Shown in pieces: positions 33,795 to 43,475 of a stretch of DNA of 64,000 nucleotides. The stretch is from Clostridia bacterium. Lineage in GTDB: Bacteria > Bacillota > Clostridia > Lachnospirales > Lachnospiraceae. The notes under the pieces are model-generated. The model saw only the letters and a program-made list of their open reading frames with translations, searched no databases and was not told the origin of the DNA. The stretch spans positions 62,001 through 126,000 of the forward strand of contig CAJTHL010000003.1 of the NCBI GenBank assembly GCA_910576205.1. Direction: 5' to 3'. A program made the translations under genes and the position numbers. How positions within the stretch are numbered: position 1 is the stretch's first letter; each line of letters opens with the position of its first letter.

Positions 33795-34692
33795 ACACTA
33801 TGACAATCCCCAGGAGGAACTGCTGGCCAGGATTCTGGATGAATGTATGGAGGAACAGCTTAGCTTTGTACCGCCGGAGAGGGAGATTTCCCATACACAT
33901 AAATTCTCCCCAGAGTTTCAAAAACGTATGGAGGAAATCATAAAAAGCCACGGAAAGCCGGCGGGGCGGAAGCTGGAGAAAAAGGAGTTTATTTATGGAT
34001 TTAACAAGGCAGCGGCCTGCATTCTCGTCCTGCTTGTGATAGGGGCTGTGGGAGGCATCGGCTATCTGGGTTTTGGAATGCCCGCCTCAAAGAACGCGCC
34101 CCAGGAAAACAGCATGGCGGACATGGAGGCTGCCCCGGCGGAGGAGTCAGCGGCGTCCCTTGAAACGGAGACAGGGGAGAGCATGGATACCGGGGAATGG
34201 GAGAGCAGTGAAAACCAGGAAGGGGGAAGCCTGGAGACAGACGAAGTCATCGCTGACCATCCCGGGATTTCCCAGGCTGAATTTATGGGCCAGACCCTGG
34301 ATCCGGCGCCGGAGCAGAGGCTTCCCGCCAGGCTGGGACAGGTAAAGACCCTGGTAAACAGTCCCATGATCTCCAGGGACGCAGAGGAGATTATGCTGAC
34401 CATTGGAAACATGGAGGAGTACACCATTTACTATTACCAGTGCATGGACCTGGAGGTGCTTATCGACGGGTACTGGTATGTGGTGCCGCCCCTTACGGCC
34501 CCCACGGAGGAGGAGAGCAGGCAGATGGTGTCCCTGGAGCCGGGAATGGCCCAGGATGAAGCTATACGGCTTGACAATTACACGCTGGACTATGAGGCTC
34601 GGGAATATCGTCTGGTAACGTATATGGACAATATGACCCTGTGCGCGCGGTTCCGGTTTGAGGAAGAGGAGCTGTTTGGAGAGGAGGAATAA
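33784..34692 (+). CDS. Membrane protein with Ig-like domain, putative anti-sigma factor
   Basis: Protein of 302 residues. The first 75 are cytoplasmic and highly charged, a membrane segment lies at about 77-99, followed by an acidic Glu/Ser/Thr-rich linker and a C-terminal bacterial Ig-like domain. The latter shows EEIMLTIGNMEEYTIYYYQC, LEVLIDGYWYVVPPL (about 220-234) and SLEPGMAQDEAIRLDNY, matching the Big-type domain found in several Firmicutes membrane proteins. Its place between a sigma factor and a DUF4349 lipoprotein suggests a signal role at the envelope. Confidence 0.7.
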   Translation: MEDRHYDNPQEELLARILDECMEEQLSFVPPEREISHTHKFSPEFQKRMEEIIKSHGKPAGRKLEKKEFIYGFNKAAACILVLLVIGAVGGIGYLGFGMPASKNAPQENSMADMEAAPAEESAASLETETGESMDTGEWESSENQEGGSLETDEVIADHPGISQAEFMGQTLDPAPEQRLPARLGQVKTLVNSPMISRDAEEIMLTIGNMEEYTIYYYQCMDLEVLIDGYWYVVPPLTAPTEEESRQMVSLEPGMAQDEAIRLDNYTLDYEAREYRLVTYMDNMTLCARFRFEEEELFGEEE

Positions 34693-34693
34693 T

Positions 34694-35692
34694 TTGAAAA
34701 AGGGAAGGTTATGGGTGATATTCGGATTGACGGCGGCGCTTACGCTTACAGGCTGCGGAGCAGGGTCAAAGTCCGTGATGAATGAAGAGGGGATGGAGAA
34801 TTCGTCCGCTTATGCCCCGGCAGAGGAGTCGTTCGAACAGTCCTGGGAGACGGATTCGGCGCCGGCTGCTGCTCAGGAAAGTTATGAATATGAAGAAGGC
34901 TTTGAAGAAGGAGCCATGGATACGGCAGGTATCGAGAGTGTGGCTGCCACCAGCCAGAAGCTTATCAAGACCGTGGATATGAGCCTGGAGACAAAGGAGT
35001 TTGACGCGCTGATATCCGGCATTACCGGGAAGGTGGCGGAGCTTGGAGGCTATGTGGAAGCTTCGGAAGTCTCCAACAGCGGCTACTATTACGGCGACAC
35101 CCGCCGAAATGCCTGGATGACCTTAAGGATACCGGCGGAGAAGCTGGAGGGCTTTGTGCAGGTAGTAGGCGAGATGGGCAATGTGGTCAGCAAAAGCGAG
35201 CAGGTACAGGATGTAACCCTGGAATACGTGGATGTGGAGAGCCGCAAAAAAGCCCTCACCACCGAGCAGGAAAGGCTTCTGGTGCTCCTGGAAAACGCGG
35301 AGAATATTGAGGACATTATCCAGATAGAGTCCCGGCTCTCCGATATCCGCTACGAGTTACAGTTTTATGAGTCCCGCCTGCGGGTTATGGATAACCAGGT
35401 GAGCTACAGCACGGTAAGCTTAAATATCTCCGAGGTGGAGCGCATTACCGAGGTGCAGGAAAAGACCTTTCTGGAGGAGGTCACCTACCGCCTGTCCAAC
35501 AATTTCCACAATATCGGCTCGGATGCCCGGGGCTTTGCCATCTGGTTTTTAAGCTCCCTGCCCTATCTGCTTATCTGGGCGGCGGTGATAGTATTCCTGG
35601 TATGGCTGATCCGCAAAAAGCTCTTAAAGAAAAAGGGCGGCTCCCTCTTTAGGAGAAAAAAGAAGGAGAATACGGATGCGGAACTGGAATAA
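34694..35692 (+). CDS. DUF4349 domain lipoprotein
   Basis: Protein of 332 residues with a lipobox LTGC near residue 20, a DUF4349 domain (LIKTVDMSLETKEFDALISG, then AWMTLRIPAEKLEGFV), a predicted coiled coil (ESRLSDIRYELQFYESRLRV, about 216-235) and a C-terminal membrane segment followed by a basic tail. So it may be fixed in the membrane at both ends. The start is a TTG 6 nt after AGGAGG, directly after the previous stop. DUF4349 proteins have no proven function; the operon links it to the sigma factor. Confidence 0.82.
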   Translation: MKKGRLWVIFGLTAALTLTGCGAGSKSVMNEEGMENSSAYAPAEESFEQSWETDSAPAAAQESYEYEEGFEEGAMDTAGIESVAATSQKLIKTVDMSLETKEFDALISGITGKVAELGGYVEASEVSNSGYYYGDTRRNAWMTLRIPAEKLEGFVQVVGEMGNVVSKSEQVQDVTLEYVDVESRKKALTTEQERLLVLLENAENIEDIIQIESRLSDIRYELQFYESRLRVMDNQVSYSTVSLNISEVERITEVQEKTFLEEVTYRLSNNFHNIGSDARGFAIWFLSSLPYLLIWAAVIVFLVWLIRKKLLKKKGGSLFRRKKKENTDAELE

Positions 35693-35713
35693 GAAAATGA
35701 GGTTGTAAAAGAG

Positions 35714-35756
35714 ATGCTGTCCAGAGGGGAATATCCCTTCCGGACGGCATTTTTTC
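35714..35756 (+). terminator. Terminator of sigma operon 2
   Basis: A 9-bp stem with one wobble (35714-35722 with 35742-35750) is followed by six T, 21 nt after the DUF4349 stop. Confidence 0.8.
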
Positions 35757-35893
35757 GCATGTTCAGGCTTCCCAAGCCGCCTGGATTCTGCTATAATATT
35801 CCATAATAGGGGAAATGTATCCCCTGATATGGGTAGATGTGTGCCGTAGAAAGCCACACAAGAAGAATCAGACACAGAAAGGTAGGAAACGGA

Positions 35894-37762
35894 TTGATAA
35901 GAGAAGAGGGGTTTGAGTATTTTGTCAAGGATGGAAGTCCGGACAGACTGGGGGTCACAAGACAGGGCAGGGACGTGAATTTTGCGGTGGCTGTTCCGGA
36001 CAGGAAATCCTGTAGTCTTTTGTTGTATCGAAAGGGGAGTAAGGAGGTGGAGGCCTCCATACCCATCAGCGCCCAGACCAGGTTTGGGGATATACGGGCC
36101 ATTGCCATTGAGCGCTTTCCGATGGAAAAGTATGAGTACAATTACCGGATAGACGGGGAGATCGTGGCGGATCCATATGCCATGAGCCTGGCCGGGCGGG
36201 CAGCCTGGGGGGAGACGCCTGTGGGGGAGCCTCATTGCCTGTGTTCCTTTGAGCGGTTTGACTGGGAGGAGGACAGGCCTCTGGAAATCCCCTATGAGAA
36301 GGGTGTGCTCTATGCCGCCCATGTGCGGGGGCTGACCATGCACTCCACATCCAGGGTGCGCCATAAGGGCACATTTAAGGGAGTACAGGAAAAGATCCCG
36401 TATCTTAGGGAGCTGGGCATCAACCAGCTTAAGCTGATGCCCGTCTATGAGTTTGCGGAGAAGCCTCTGGGGAAGAGGATTCTCGGTTTTGGGGAATACC
36501 AGGCAAGGGCGGGGGAAAAGCTGAACTGCTGGGGGTACGGTCCAGGCTATTACTTTGCCCCCAAGGCTGCCTACGCAGCCACGGACAATCCTGTCCGGGA
36601 ATTTAAGAGCCTGGTGAAAGCCCTTCACCAGAACGGCATTGAGCTGATTCTGGAGTTTTATTTTGAGGAGCGCACCAATCCCAATCTGATTGTGGATTGT
36701 ATAAAATACTGGGTTCGGGAGTATCATATAGACGGCGTACATATTGTCAGCGGGAAAACGCCCCTTACAATCCTGGCGACGGAGCCCATGCTGAGCCGGG
36801 TAAAGATCATGAGCGAAGGATTTCCTCTGGACGAGATCTATGCCCAGGGCTACAAGCCCGCCTACCGGAATCTGGCGGAATATCACCAGGGCTTTGAGGT
36901 GACGGCCCGCCGTCTGCTGAAGGGAGACGAGGGGCAACTCTGCGGCTTCTCGGAGGTTTCCAGAAAAAATCCCCAGAGAAACGGGGTTATCAATTACATC
37001 TGCGACCACAACGGTTTTACCCTGGCGGATCTGGTCTCCTATGACGAGAAGCACAACGAGGCCAACGGGGAGGACAACGCCGACGGGAACAACTACAATT
37101 ACAGCTGGAACTGCGGGGAGGAGGGAAAGAGCCGCAGCCGCAGGATCGGTAAGCTCCGCCTGCGCCAGAGCAGGAACGCCCTTGTGATGGTCTTTTTAAG
37201 CCAGGGAACGCCCCTTCTTAGAGGGGGGGATGAGCTGGGCAATTCCCAGCAGGGAAACAACAACGCCTACTGCCAGGACAATGAGCTGGGCTGGGTCTGC
37301 TGGGACAACGGGAAGGCGGGCCGGGAGCTTCTCTCCTTTACCAGAAAGCTTATTGCGTTCCGGAAGAATCACCCCATTTTCACTCCGCCGGGGGAGCTGC
37401 GTATTATGGATTATCTGGCCTGCGGCTACCCGGATTTATCCTATCATGGAAACCGGGCCTGGTATGGAGGCTTTGAGCACTATAACCGCCATCTGGGCAT
37501 GATGTACGCGGCGGACTATGTGGCGGCGCAAGAGGGGCAGGAGAAGGGGGACGATTATTTCTACGTGGCTTACAATCTCCATTGGACGCCCCATGAGTTC
37601 GCGCTGCCCACCCTTCCGAAGAATAAGAAATGGTATGTGGCTCTTCACACGGGCAGGGAGGAGAACGACGGCTTTTATGAGGCCGGACAGGAAGAAATCT
37701 TAAAGGAGCAGAAAACGGTGATGGTAGAGGAGCGTTCCATTGTCGTTTTGGTTGGAAAGTGA
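35894..37762 (+). CDS. GlgX-like GH13 protein lacking catalytic residues
   Basis: Protein of 622 residues with the layout of glycogen debranching enzymes: an N-terminal CBM48-like domain (LGVTRQGRDVNFAVAVPD), the barrel (NCWGYGPGYYFAPKAAYA) and the end TPLLRGGDELGNSQQGNNNAYCQD. In active enzymes the nucleophile Asp is in GFRFD; here the site reads IDGVHIVSG (36731-36757), without Arg and Asp. The transition-state HD is HN in CDHNGFTL (about 37001-37022). A Glu remains in MSEGF. So it is probably not a hydrolase but may bind glycogen or starch. TTG 35894 follows AGGTAGGAAA; ATG 35837 is the other option. Confidence 0.75.
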   Translation: MIREEGFEYFVKDGSPDRLGVTRQGRDVNFAVAVPDRKSCSLLLYRKGSKEVEASIPISAQTRFGDIRAIAIERFPMEKYEYNYRIDGEIVADPYAMSLAGRAAWGETPVGEPHCLCSFERFDWEEDRPLEIPYEKGVLYAAHVRGLTMHSTSRVRHKGTFKGVQEKIPYLRELGINQLKLMPVYEFAEKPLGKRILGFGEYQARAGEKLNCWGYGPGYYFAPKAAYAATDNPVREFKSLVKALHQNGIELILEFYFEERTNPNLIVDCIKYWVREYHIDGVHIVSGKTPLTILATEPMLSRVKIMSEGFPLDEIYAQGYKPAYRNLAEYHQGFEVTARRLLKGDEGQLCGFSEVSRKNPQRNGVINYICDHNGFTLADLVSYDEKHNEANGEDNADGNNYNYSWNCGEEGKSRSRRIGKLRLRQSRNALVMVFLSQGTPLLRGGDELGNSQQGNNNAYCQDNELGWVCWDNGKAGRELLSFTRKLIAFRKNHPIFTPPGELRIMDYLACGYPDLSYHGNRAWYGGFEHYNRHLGMMYAADYVAAQEGQEKGDDYFYVAYNLHWTPHEFALPTLPKNKKWYVALHTGREENDGFYEAGQEEILKEQKTVMVEERSIVVLVGK

Positions 37763-37763
37763 T

Positions 37764-38315
37764 ATGGATATCATCGGACATTTTTGTACAATTACGGAAC
37801 ACCGCATACAGGTAATGAAGCATTGTTTTAAAATCGGGCTATACAGGCAGGGTATTCTCCATGACCTGTCCAAGTATACGCCCTGGGAGTTTATCCCGGG
37901 CTGTATCTATTACCAGGGGTATCGCAGTCCCAACAATGCGGAGAGGGAGGAGCGGGGATATTCCTCCGCCTGGCTTCACCACAAGGGCAGAAACAAGCAT
38001 CATTATGAATACTGGATTGATTACAGCCTCTCCCCCTCCAAATGTATGGCAGGCATGAAGATGCCAAACAACTATGTGGCGGAGATGGTTATGGACCGGA
38101 TTGCAGCCTCCAAGATCTACAACCGGGGAAACTACAACCAGCATCTTCCCTGGAAATATTACCAGAAGGGGAGGGACGCCCATCTGCTGATTCACCCGGA
38201 GACAAAGGCTCTACTGGAATATCTTTTGCGGATGCTGGACAAGAAGGGAGAGGACTATACCTTCGCCTATATCCGCAAATATATTGTGGGGAGGAAGGAG
38301 TATCCCAGGATATGA
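37764..38315 (+). CDS. DUF5662 family protein
   Basis: Protein of 183 residues with the conserved features of DUF5662: HRIQVMKHCFKIGLYRQGIL, HDLSKYTPWEF (about 33-43), RSPNNAEREERGYSSAWLHH (about 53-72) and GRNKHHYEYW. The many His and Asp residues (HDLSKY, LHHKGRNKHH) recall an HD-type metal site, but no activity is known. The ATG lies 1 nt after the stop of the GlgX-like gene (TGATATG), so the two are coupled. It overlaps the LrgA-type gene by 4 nt. Confidence 0.8.
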   Translation: MDIIGHFCTITEHRIQVMKHCFKIGLYRQGILHDLSKYTPWEFIPGCIYYQGYRSPNNAEREERGYSSAWLHHKGRNKHHYEYWIDYSLSPSKCMAGMKMPNNYVAEMVMDRIAASKIYNRGNYNQHLPWKYYQKGRDAHLLIHPETKALLEYLLRMLDKKGEDYTFAYIRKYIVGRKEYPRI

Positions 38316-38698
38316 AATACACAAAACAACTGGCGGTTATCAGCCTGGTTTCCTTTGCCGGCGAGTTTTTAAGCGCCACCATTCCCCTGCCTGTGCCGGG
38401 CAGCGTCTACGGCATGCTTCTTTTGTTCCTCTGCCTGTGTCTGAAGATATTGAAGCTCTCCCAGATTGAGGATACGGCGGACTTTCTTCTGCTGGTGATG
38501 CCCCTGTTTTTTGTGGCGCCGGGCATCAGCATTATCGACACCTATCCCCAGGTGAAGGACAGTATTCTGTCCCTTGTGCTGATCTCCTTTGTGACGGCCC
38601 TTATTACCATGGTGGTGACCGGGCATGTGACCCAGTTTCTTATCCGCCATGGAAAAAAGAAGGGAAAGAAGGAAGAGGGAGGGAAAAGATATGAATGA
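38312..38698 (+). CDS. CidA/LrgA family protein
   Basis: Holin-like membrane protein of 128 residues with four predicted membrane segments. SATIPLPVPGSVYGMLLLFL (about 19-38) is the CidA/LrgA signature, and MPLFFVAPGISII follows. It works with LrgB; the pair has been linked to control of murein hydrolases, cell lysis and pyruvate or glycolate transport in other bacteria. The ATG overlaps the DUF5662 stop (ATGA), and its own stop overlaps lrgB by 8 nt. Confidence 0.9.
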   Translation: MKYTKQLAVISLVSFAGEFLSATIPLPVPGSVYGMLLLFLCLCLKILKLSQIEDTADFLLLVMPLFFVAPGISIIDTYPQVKDSILSLVLISFVTALITMVVTGHVTQFLIRHGKKKGKKEEGGKRYE

Positions 38699-39383
38699 GC
38701 TGTTGAGGGATTCCATTTATTTTGGCTTTGCTCTTACGCTGGCCGCCTACTGGATCGGCCTTGGGGTGGCCAGGCGCCTGAAGGTTTCCCTGTGCAACCC
38801 CCTTCTTGTGGCCACGATTCTTATTGTGGTTTTTCTGCTGGCTCTGGATATTGACGTGGAGACCTACAATAAGGGGGCGGATTATCTGCAATGGTTTCTG
38901 ACGCCCTCTACGGTGTGCCTGGCCGTGCCTCTGTACCGGAAGGTCCAAGTGCTTAAGGACAACCTGTGGGCGATTCTGACAGGCGTGCTGTCCGGGTGCG
39001 TGACAAGCGTGGCAGGAATTCTGGTATTATGTAAACTGGCCGGAATCGATGAGGTCCTGTACCGCTCCCTGCTTCCCAAGTCCATCACCACAGCCATGGC
39101 TCTGGGGGTGGCAGAAAAGATCGGGGCGCTGCCTGCGGTGACCATTATCGCCATAATGGTGGCGGGCTTTACGGGAGCTATCCTGTCCCCTGTCATGTTT
39201 AAGCTTTTCCGCATTGAGGAGCCCGTGGCCCAGGGACTTGCCATCGGCACCTGCTCCCACGCCCTGGGAACCTCAAAGGCAGTGGAGATCGGGGAGATCC
39301 AGGGGGCCATGAGCGGGCTGGCCATTGTGGTGGCCGGCGTGATTACCGTGGTTCTGGCGCCTGTTATGGCGGGAGCCTGGTAA
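38691..39383 (+). CDS. lrgB: LrgB family protein
   Basis: Membrane partner of the CidA/LrgA protein, 230 residues and about six membrane segments. LLPKSITTAMALGVAEKIG (about 127-145) and GTCSHALGTSKAVEIGE (about 186-202) are strongly conserved family motifs. It starts within the LrgA-type gene after GGGAGGG. A weak A/T hairpin with a T-run (39402-39426) follows the stop. Confidence 0.93.
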   Translation: MNELLRDSIYFGFALTLAAYWIGLGVARRLKVSLCNPLLVATILIVVFLLALDIDVETYNKGADYLQWFLTPSTVCLAVPLYRKVQVLKDNLWAILTGVLSGCVTSVAGILVLCKLAGIDEVLYRSLLPKSITTAMALGVAEKIGALPAVTIIAIMVAGFTGAILSPVMFKLFRIEEPVAQGLAIGTCSHALGTSKAVEIGEIQGAMSGLAIVVAGVITVVLAPVMAGAW

Positions 39384-39494
39384 AAAAATATAGAAAAACA
39401 GAAAAAAAGAAGGATTTTTCTTTTTTGTGCCGAAATATAATAATAAGAAGCCCAAAAGCGCGGACGCGGTACCAGGAACAGGAGGGTTTTGCGA

Positions 39495-40535
39495 ATGGAA
39501 CAGGAGACTGGCAATATCCGTCGGGAGATGGAACAGTGGGAGGAACAGTATTTAAGTCCCTACGCGTCCTTTAGCGGTAAAACCAGAGGGAGGCAATGGG
39601 AGGAGGAGGCCTGCGATATCCGGCCGGCCTTCCAGCGGGACCGGGACCGGATCCTGCACTGCAAAGCGTTCAGGCGGTTAAAGCATAAGACCCAGGTCTT
39701 TCTGACACCGGTGGGGGACCACTACCGCACAAGGCTTACCCACACCCTGGAGGTATCCCAGATCGCCCGCACGGTGGCAAAGGCCCTGCGTCTCAACGAG
39801 GATCTGACGGAGGCCATCTCCCTGGGTCACGACCTGGGCCATGCGCCTTTTGGACATGCCGGGGAACGGGCCCTTGACGAGATATCCGTCTGCGGCTTTG
39901 CTCATTATGAGCAGAGCGTCCGGGTGGTGGAACTCCTGGAAAAACAGGGGGAGGGCTTAAATCTCACCTGGGAAGTCCGGGACGGCATCCGCAATCACCG
40001 CACATCCGGCAAACCGGGAACCCTGGAGGGAAAGATCGTGCGGCTGGCGGACAAGATCGCATATATTAACCATGACATTGACGACGCCATCCGGGGGGAG
40101 ATTATTAAGGAGAGGGAAATCCCGAAAGAATACCGGGATATTCTGGGTTACACCACCCGGGAACGGCTCAACACGCTGATTCACGACGTGATTTTCCAGA
40201 GCCTTGGGAAAGATGATATCTGTATGTCCCGGGAGGTGGAGAAGGCCATGGGGGATGTGCGGGCGTTTATGTTTCGCAATGTATATACAAACCCCAAGGC
40301 AAAAAGCCAGGAGGAGAAGGCGGAAAATCTGCTGAAGTGGCTCTTTACCTATTACAAAGAGCATACGGAGGCTATGCCGGAGCTGTACCAGAAGCTGCTG
40401 GACAGGATGAGGGAGACGAATCCAGCGGACGAGGCGCTGGACATGGTAGTCTGCGATTACATATCCGGTATGACCGACCAGTACGCCACAGATAAATTCA
40501 AGAAACTATATATTCCGTATGCATGGAGCGGCTGA
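39495..40535 (+). CDS. dgt: Deoxyguanosinetriphosphate triphosphohydrolase-like protein
   Basis: HD-domain dNTP triphosphohydrolase of 346 residues, which splits dGTP to deoxyguanosine and triphosphate. CKAFRRLKHKTQVFLTPVGD and HYRTRLTHTLEVSQIARTVA (about 74-93) precede the metal motif SLGHDLGHAPFGHAGE (about 110-125). The ATG 39495 is 8 nt after GGAGGG; a TTG two codons earlier is too close to it. It begins the dgt-dnaG-rpoD group, the usual order in Clostridia. A TATAAT (39436-39441) with a poor -35 lies 54 nt upstream. Confidence 0.93.
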   Translation: MEQETGNIRREMEQWEEQYLSPYASFSGKTRGRQWEEEACDIRPAFQRDRDRILHCKAFRRLKHKTQVFLTPVGDHYRTRLTHTLEVSQIARTVAKALRLNEDLTEAISLGHDLGHAPFGHAGERALDEISVCGFAHYEQSVRVVELLEKQGEGLNLTWEVRDGIRNHRTSGKPGTLEGKIVRLADKIAYINHDIDDAIRGEIIKEREIPKEYRDILGYTTRERLNTLIHDVIFQSLGKDDICMSREVEKAMGDVRAFMFRNVYTNPKAKSQEEKAENLLKWLFTYYKEHTEAMPELYQKLLDRMRETNPADEALDMVVCDYISGMTDQYATDKFKKLYIPYAWSG

Positions 40536-40559
40536 GAGGCTCTGCCGCAAGGAGGAACC

Positions 40560-42326
40560 ATGTATTATCCAGATGAACTGGTAGAGGAGATCCGAAGCCG
40601 GAATGATATTGTGGATGTGATTTCCACCTATGTGAAGCTGAAGCGCAAGGGTAACAGCTACTTTGGCCTGTGCCCTTTCCACAACGAAAAATCGCCATCT
40701 TTTTCCGTGTCCCAGGACAAGCAGATGTATTACTGCTTTGGCTGCGGCGCCGGGGGGAATCTCTTCACATTTCTCATGAACTACGAAAATTATACCTTTC
40801 CAGAAGCCTTAAAGGTACTGGCAAACCGTTGCGGGGTGGAGCTGCCAAAGGAGGAATACTCTCCGGAGGCAAAGAGGCAGGCGGATTTTAAGAGCATGCT
40901 GCTTAGGATACAGAAAGAGGCGGCCACCTATTATTTCTATCAGCTAAAGCGGGAGAGCGGGAAACAGGCCTACGGGTATTTGCGTGGAAGAGGGCTTCTG
41001 GATGAGACTATCCGCCGGTTTGGCCTGGGGTATTCCAGCAAATTCAGTAATGACCTGTATCAGTTTCTAAAGGGAAAAGGATATTCTGACGAGGCGCTTA
41101 AAGAGTCGGGCCTTGTTACCATGGATGAGAAAAGGGGCGTCTACGATAAATTCTGGAACCGGGTCATGTTTCCTATTATGGACGCCAATCACCGGGTTAT
41201 CGGCTTTGGAGGCCGGGTCATGGGGGACGGCAAACCCAAGTATTTAAATTCCCCGGAGACGAGGATTTTTGATAAAAGCCGGAATCTTTACGGGCTTAAC
41301 CTGGCCAGGAGCTCCAGAAAACCCGATATCATTATCTGTGAGGGATACATGGACGTCATTGCCCTGCACCAGGCGGGGTTTTCCCAGGCGGTGGCATCCC
41401 TTGGAACGGCGCTTACGTCCCAGCAGTGTCTGCTTTTGAAACGCTATACCAGCCAGGTGCTTATCACCTACGACAGTGATGAGGCGGGGACAAAGGCAGC
41501 CCTTAGGGCGATTCCCCTTCTCAAGGAGGCAGGGCTTACCGCCCGGGTAGTCAATATGAAGCCCTACAAGGATCCCGATGAGTTTATCAGGAATCTGGGG
41601 GCGGAGGCCTTCCAGGAACGCCTGAATGAGGCCAGGAACAGCTTTCTCTTTGAGGTGGAGGTGCTGGAGCACTCCTATGATCTTAGGGACCCGGCTGGGA
41701 AAACTGCCTTTTTTGAGGAGACGGCTACAAGACTTCTGGAGTTCGGGGAGGAGCTGGAACGGAACAATTATATAGAAGCCATTGCACAGAAGTATGGGAC
41801 GGGCTATCAGTCCCTAAAGCAGCTTGTGGAACGGCGGGGCGCGGCCCTGGGGGGTGTGACGCCGCTTCCCCGGCCCAGAACCTCCGGGGAGCGCAGGAAG
41901 GAGAAGGAGGAGGAACCGGAGAAGGCCCAGCGGCTGCTTCTCACCTGGTTTATCTCGGATGAGCGTCTGGCCGGGATAATCCGGCGGTATGTGGAACCGG
42001 AGGAATTTACGGATCCCCTGTGCCGGCAGGTGGCGGAGATTCTCTACCAGCAGCAAAGAGAAGGTATCCGGAATCCGGCGGCCATCATCACCCGGTTTGA
42101 GGATCTGGGGGAACAGCAGCAGGTGGCGGCCATGTTTAACGCGGTACTAAAGCAGGATGAGACGCCGGAAGAGACAGAGAAAGCCTTACAGGAGAAGATA
42201 AAGAGAGTGAAGCAGGACAGCCTCGCCTGGGAGACAAAAGGGCTGGACTCCGCGGATATGGCGGGCTTGCAGCGTCTGCTGGCAAAGAAGCGGGAACTGG
42301 AACGATTGCATATTTCTTTGGATTAA
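40560..42326 (+). CDS. dnaG: DNA primase
   Basis: Primase that makes RNA primers at the replication fork, 588 residues. The N-terminal zinc-binding domain shows CPFHNEKSPSF (about 39-49) and YYCFGCGAGGN. The TOPRIM core contains VIICEGYMDVIALHQAGF (Glu, about 258-275) and TYDSDEAGTKAA. The C-terminal third is the helicase-interaction domain. AAGGAGG precedes the ATG. A GCGGC/GCCGC stem (40529-40549) links the dgt stop and this ribosome site. rpoD follows. Confidence 0.96.
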   Translation: MYYPDELVEEIRSRNDIVDVISTYVKLKRKGNSYFGLCPFHNEKSPSFSVSQDKQMYYCFGCGAGGNLFTFLMNYENYTFPEALKVLANRCGVELPKEEYSPEAKRQADFKSMLLRIQKEAATYYFYQLKRESGKQAYGYLRGRGLLDETIRRFGLGYSSKFSNDLYQFLKGKGYSDEALKESGLVTMDEKRGVYDKFWNRVMFPIMDANHRVIGFGGRVMGDGKPKYLNSPETRIFDKSRNLYGLNLARSSRKPDIIICEGYMDVIALHQAGFSQAVASLGTALTSQQCLLLKRYTSQVLITYDSDEAGTKAALRAIPLLKEAGLTARVVNMKPYKDPDEFIRNLGAEAFQERLNEARNSFLFEVEVLEHSYDLRDPAGKTAFFEETATRLLEFGEELERNNYIEAIAQKYGTGYQSLKQLVERRGAALGGVTPLPRPRTSGERRKEKEEEPEKAQRLLLTWFISDERLAGIIRRYVEPEEFTDPLCRQVAEILYQQQREGIRNPAAIITRFEDLGEQQQVAAMFNAVLKQDETPEETEKALQEKIKRVKQDSLAWETKGLDSADMAGLQRLLAKKRELERLHISLD

Positions 42327-42364
42327 GGATAAAATACTAACAAGTTATGGAAGGATGGAACAAG

Positions 42365-43468
42365 ATGGAAGAAAATATGGCGAAGTTTGAGGAGAAATTA
42401 AAAGAGCTTCTGGTTTTGGCCAAAAAAAAGAAAAATATTCTGGAATATCAGGAGATCAGCGATTTCTTTTCGGATATGGAACTGGATTCCGAGCATTTTG
42501 AGAAAATCCTGGATTTTCTGGAATCCAGCAACATTGACGTGCTGCGCATTACGGAGGACGACCCGGACGACGAGCTTATCCTGTCTGAGGAGGACGATGT
42601 GGATGTGGAGCAGATCGATCTTTCCGTACCGGACGGAGTCAGCATTGAGGACCCGGTCCGTATGTATCTGAAGGAGATCGGCAAAGTGCCCCTTCTGACT
42701 GCGGATGAGGAGATTGAGCTGGCCAAGCGTCTGGAGCTGGGGGATGAGGACGCCAAGAAACGTCTGGCAGAGGCAAACCTGCGCCTGGTGGTCAGCATTG
42801 CCAAGCGCTATGTGGGCCGGGGCATGCTCTTCCTGGATCTGATTCAAGAGGGGAATCTGGGTCTTATCAAGGCCGTGGAGAAGTTTGACTACCGCAAGGG
42901 TTTTAAATTCAGCACCTATGCTACCTGGTGGATCCGCCAGGCTATTACCAGGGCCATTGCGGACCAGGCCAGAACCATCCGTATTCCTGTACACATGGTG
43001 GAGACTATCAACAAGCTTATCCGGGTTTCCAGGCAGCTTTTACAGGAGCTGGGGAGAGAACCTACTCCGGAGGAGATTGCGGAGGAGATGAAGCTTCCTG
43101 TGGAGCGTGTGCGTGAGATCTTAAAGATCTCCCAGGAGCCAGTTTCCCTGGAGACGCCCATCGGCGAGGAGGAGGACAGCCACCTGGGCGATTTTATCCA
43201 GGACGACAATGTGCCGGTACCTGCGGATGCGGCGGCGTTTACTCTTTTGAAGGAACAGCTTGTGGAGGTGCTGGGCACCCTCACAGAGCGGGAGCAGAAG
43301 GTGCTCTGCCTGCGCTTTGGCTTAAATGACGGACGGGCCCGCACCCTGGAGGAAGTGGGCAAGGAGTTCAACGTGACCCGGGAGCGGATTCGGCAGATTG
43401 AGGCCAAGGCCCTTAGAAAGCTGCGCCATCCCAGCCGCAGCCGGAAGCTTAAAGATTATCTGGATTGA
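42365..43468 (+). CDS. rpoD: RNA polymerase primary sigma factor
   Basis: Housekeeping sigma factor (SigA/RpoD), 367 residues. Region 1.2 [20 protein letters not shown], region 2 ([20 protein letters not shown] and [20 protein letters not shown], about 175-195) and region 4 ([20 protein letters not shown]) are all complete. Region 1.1 is short and acidic. The ATG 42365 is preferred over 42347, because the latter has no ribosome site. It recognises promoters like the TTGACA/TATAAT ones listed here. Confidence 0.96.
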   Translation: MEENMAKFEEKLKELLVLAKKKKNILEYQEISDFFSDMELDSEHFEKILDFLESSNIDVLRITEDDPDDELILSEEDDVDVEQIDLSVPDGVSIEDPVRMYLKEIGKVPLLTADEEIELAKRLELGDEDAKKRLAEANLRLVVSIAKRYVGRGMLFLDLIQEGNLGLIKAVEKFDYRKGFKFSTYATWWIRQAITRAIADQARTIRIPVHMVETINKLIRVSRQLLQELGREPTPEEIAEEMKLPVERVREILKISQEPVSLETPIGEEEDSHLGDFIQDDNVPVPADAAAFTLLKEQLVEVLGTLTEREQKVLCLRFGLNDGRARTLEEVGKEFNVTRERIRQIEAKALRKLRHPSRSRKLKDYLD

Positions 43469-43475
43469 GGAAGTT

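Noticed and set aside
35624..37054. 476-residue minus-strand frame opposite the GlgX-like gene
   Set aside because: Composition and lack of motifs mark it as the antisense of a real GH13-type gene.
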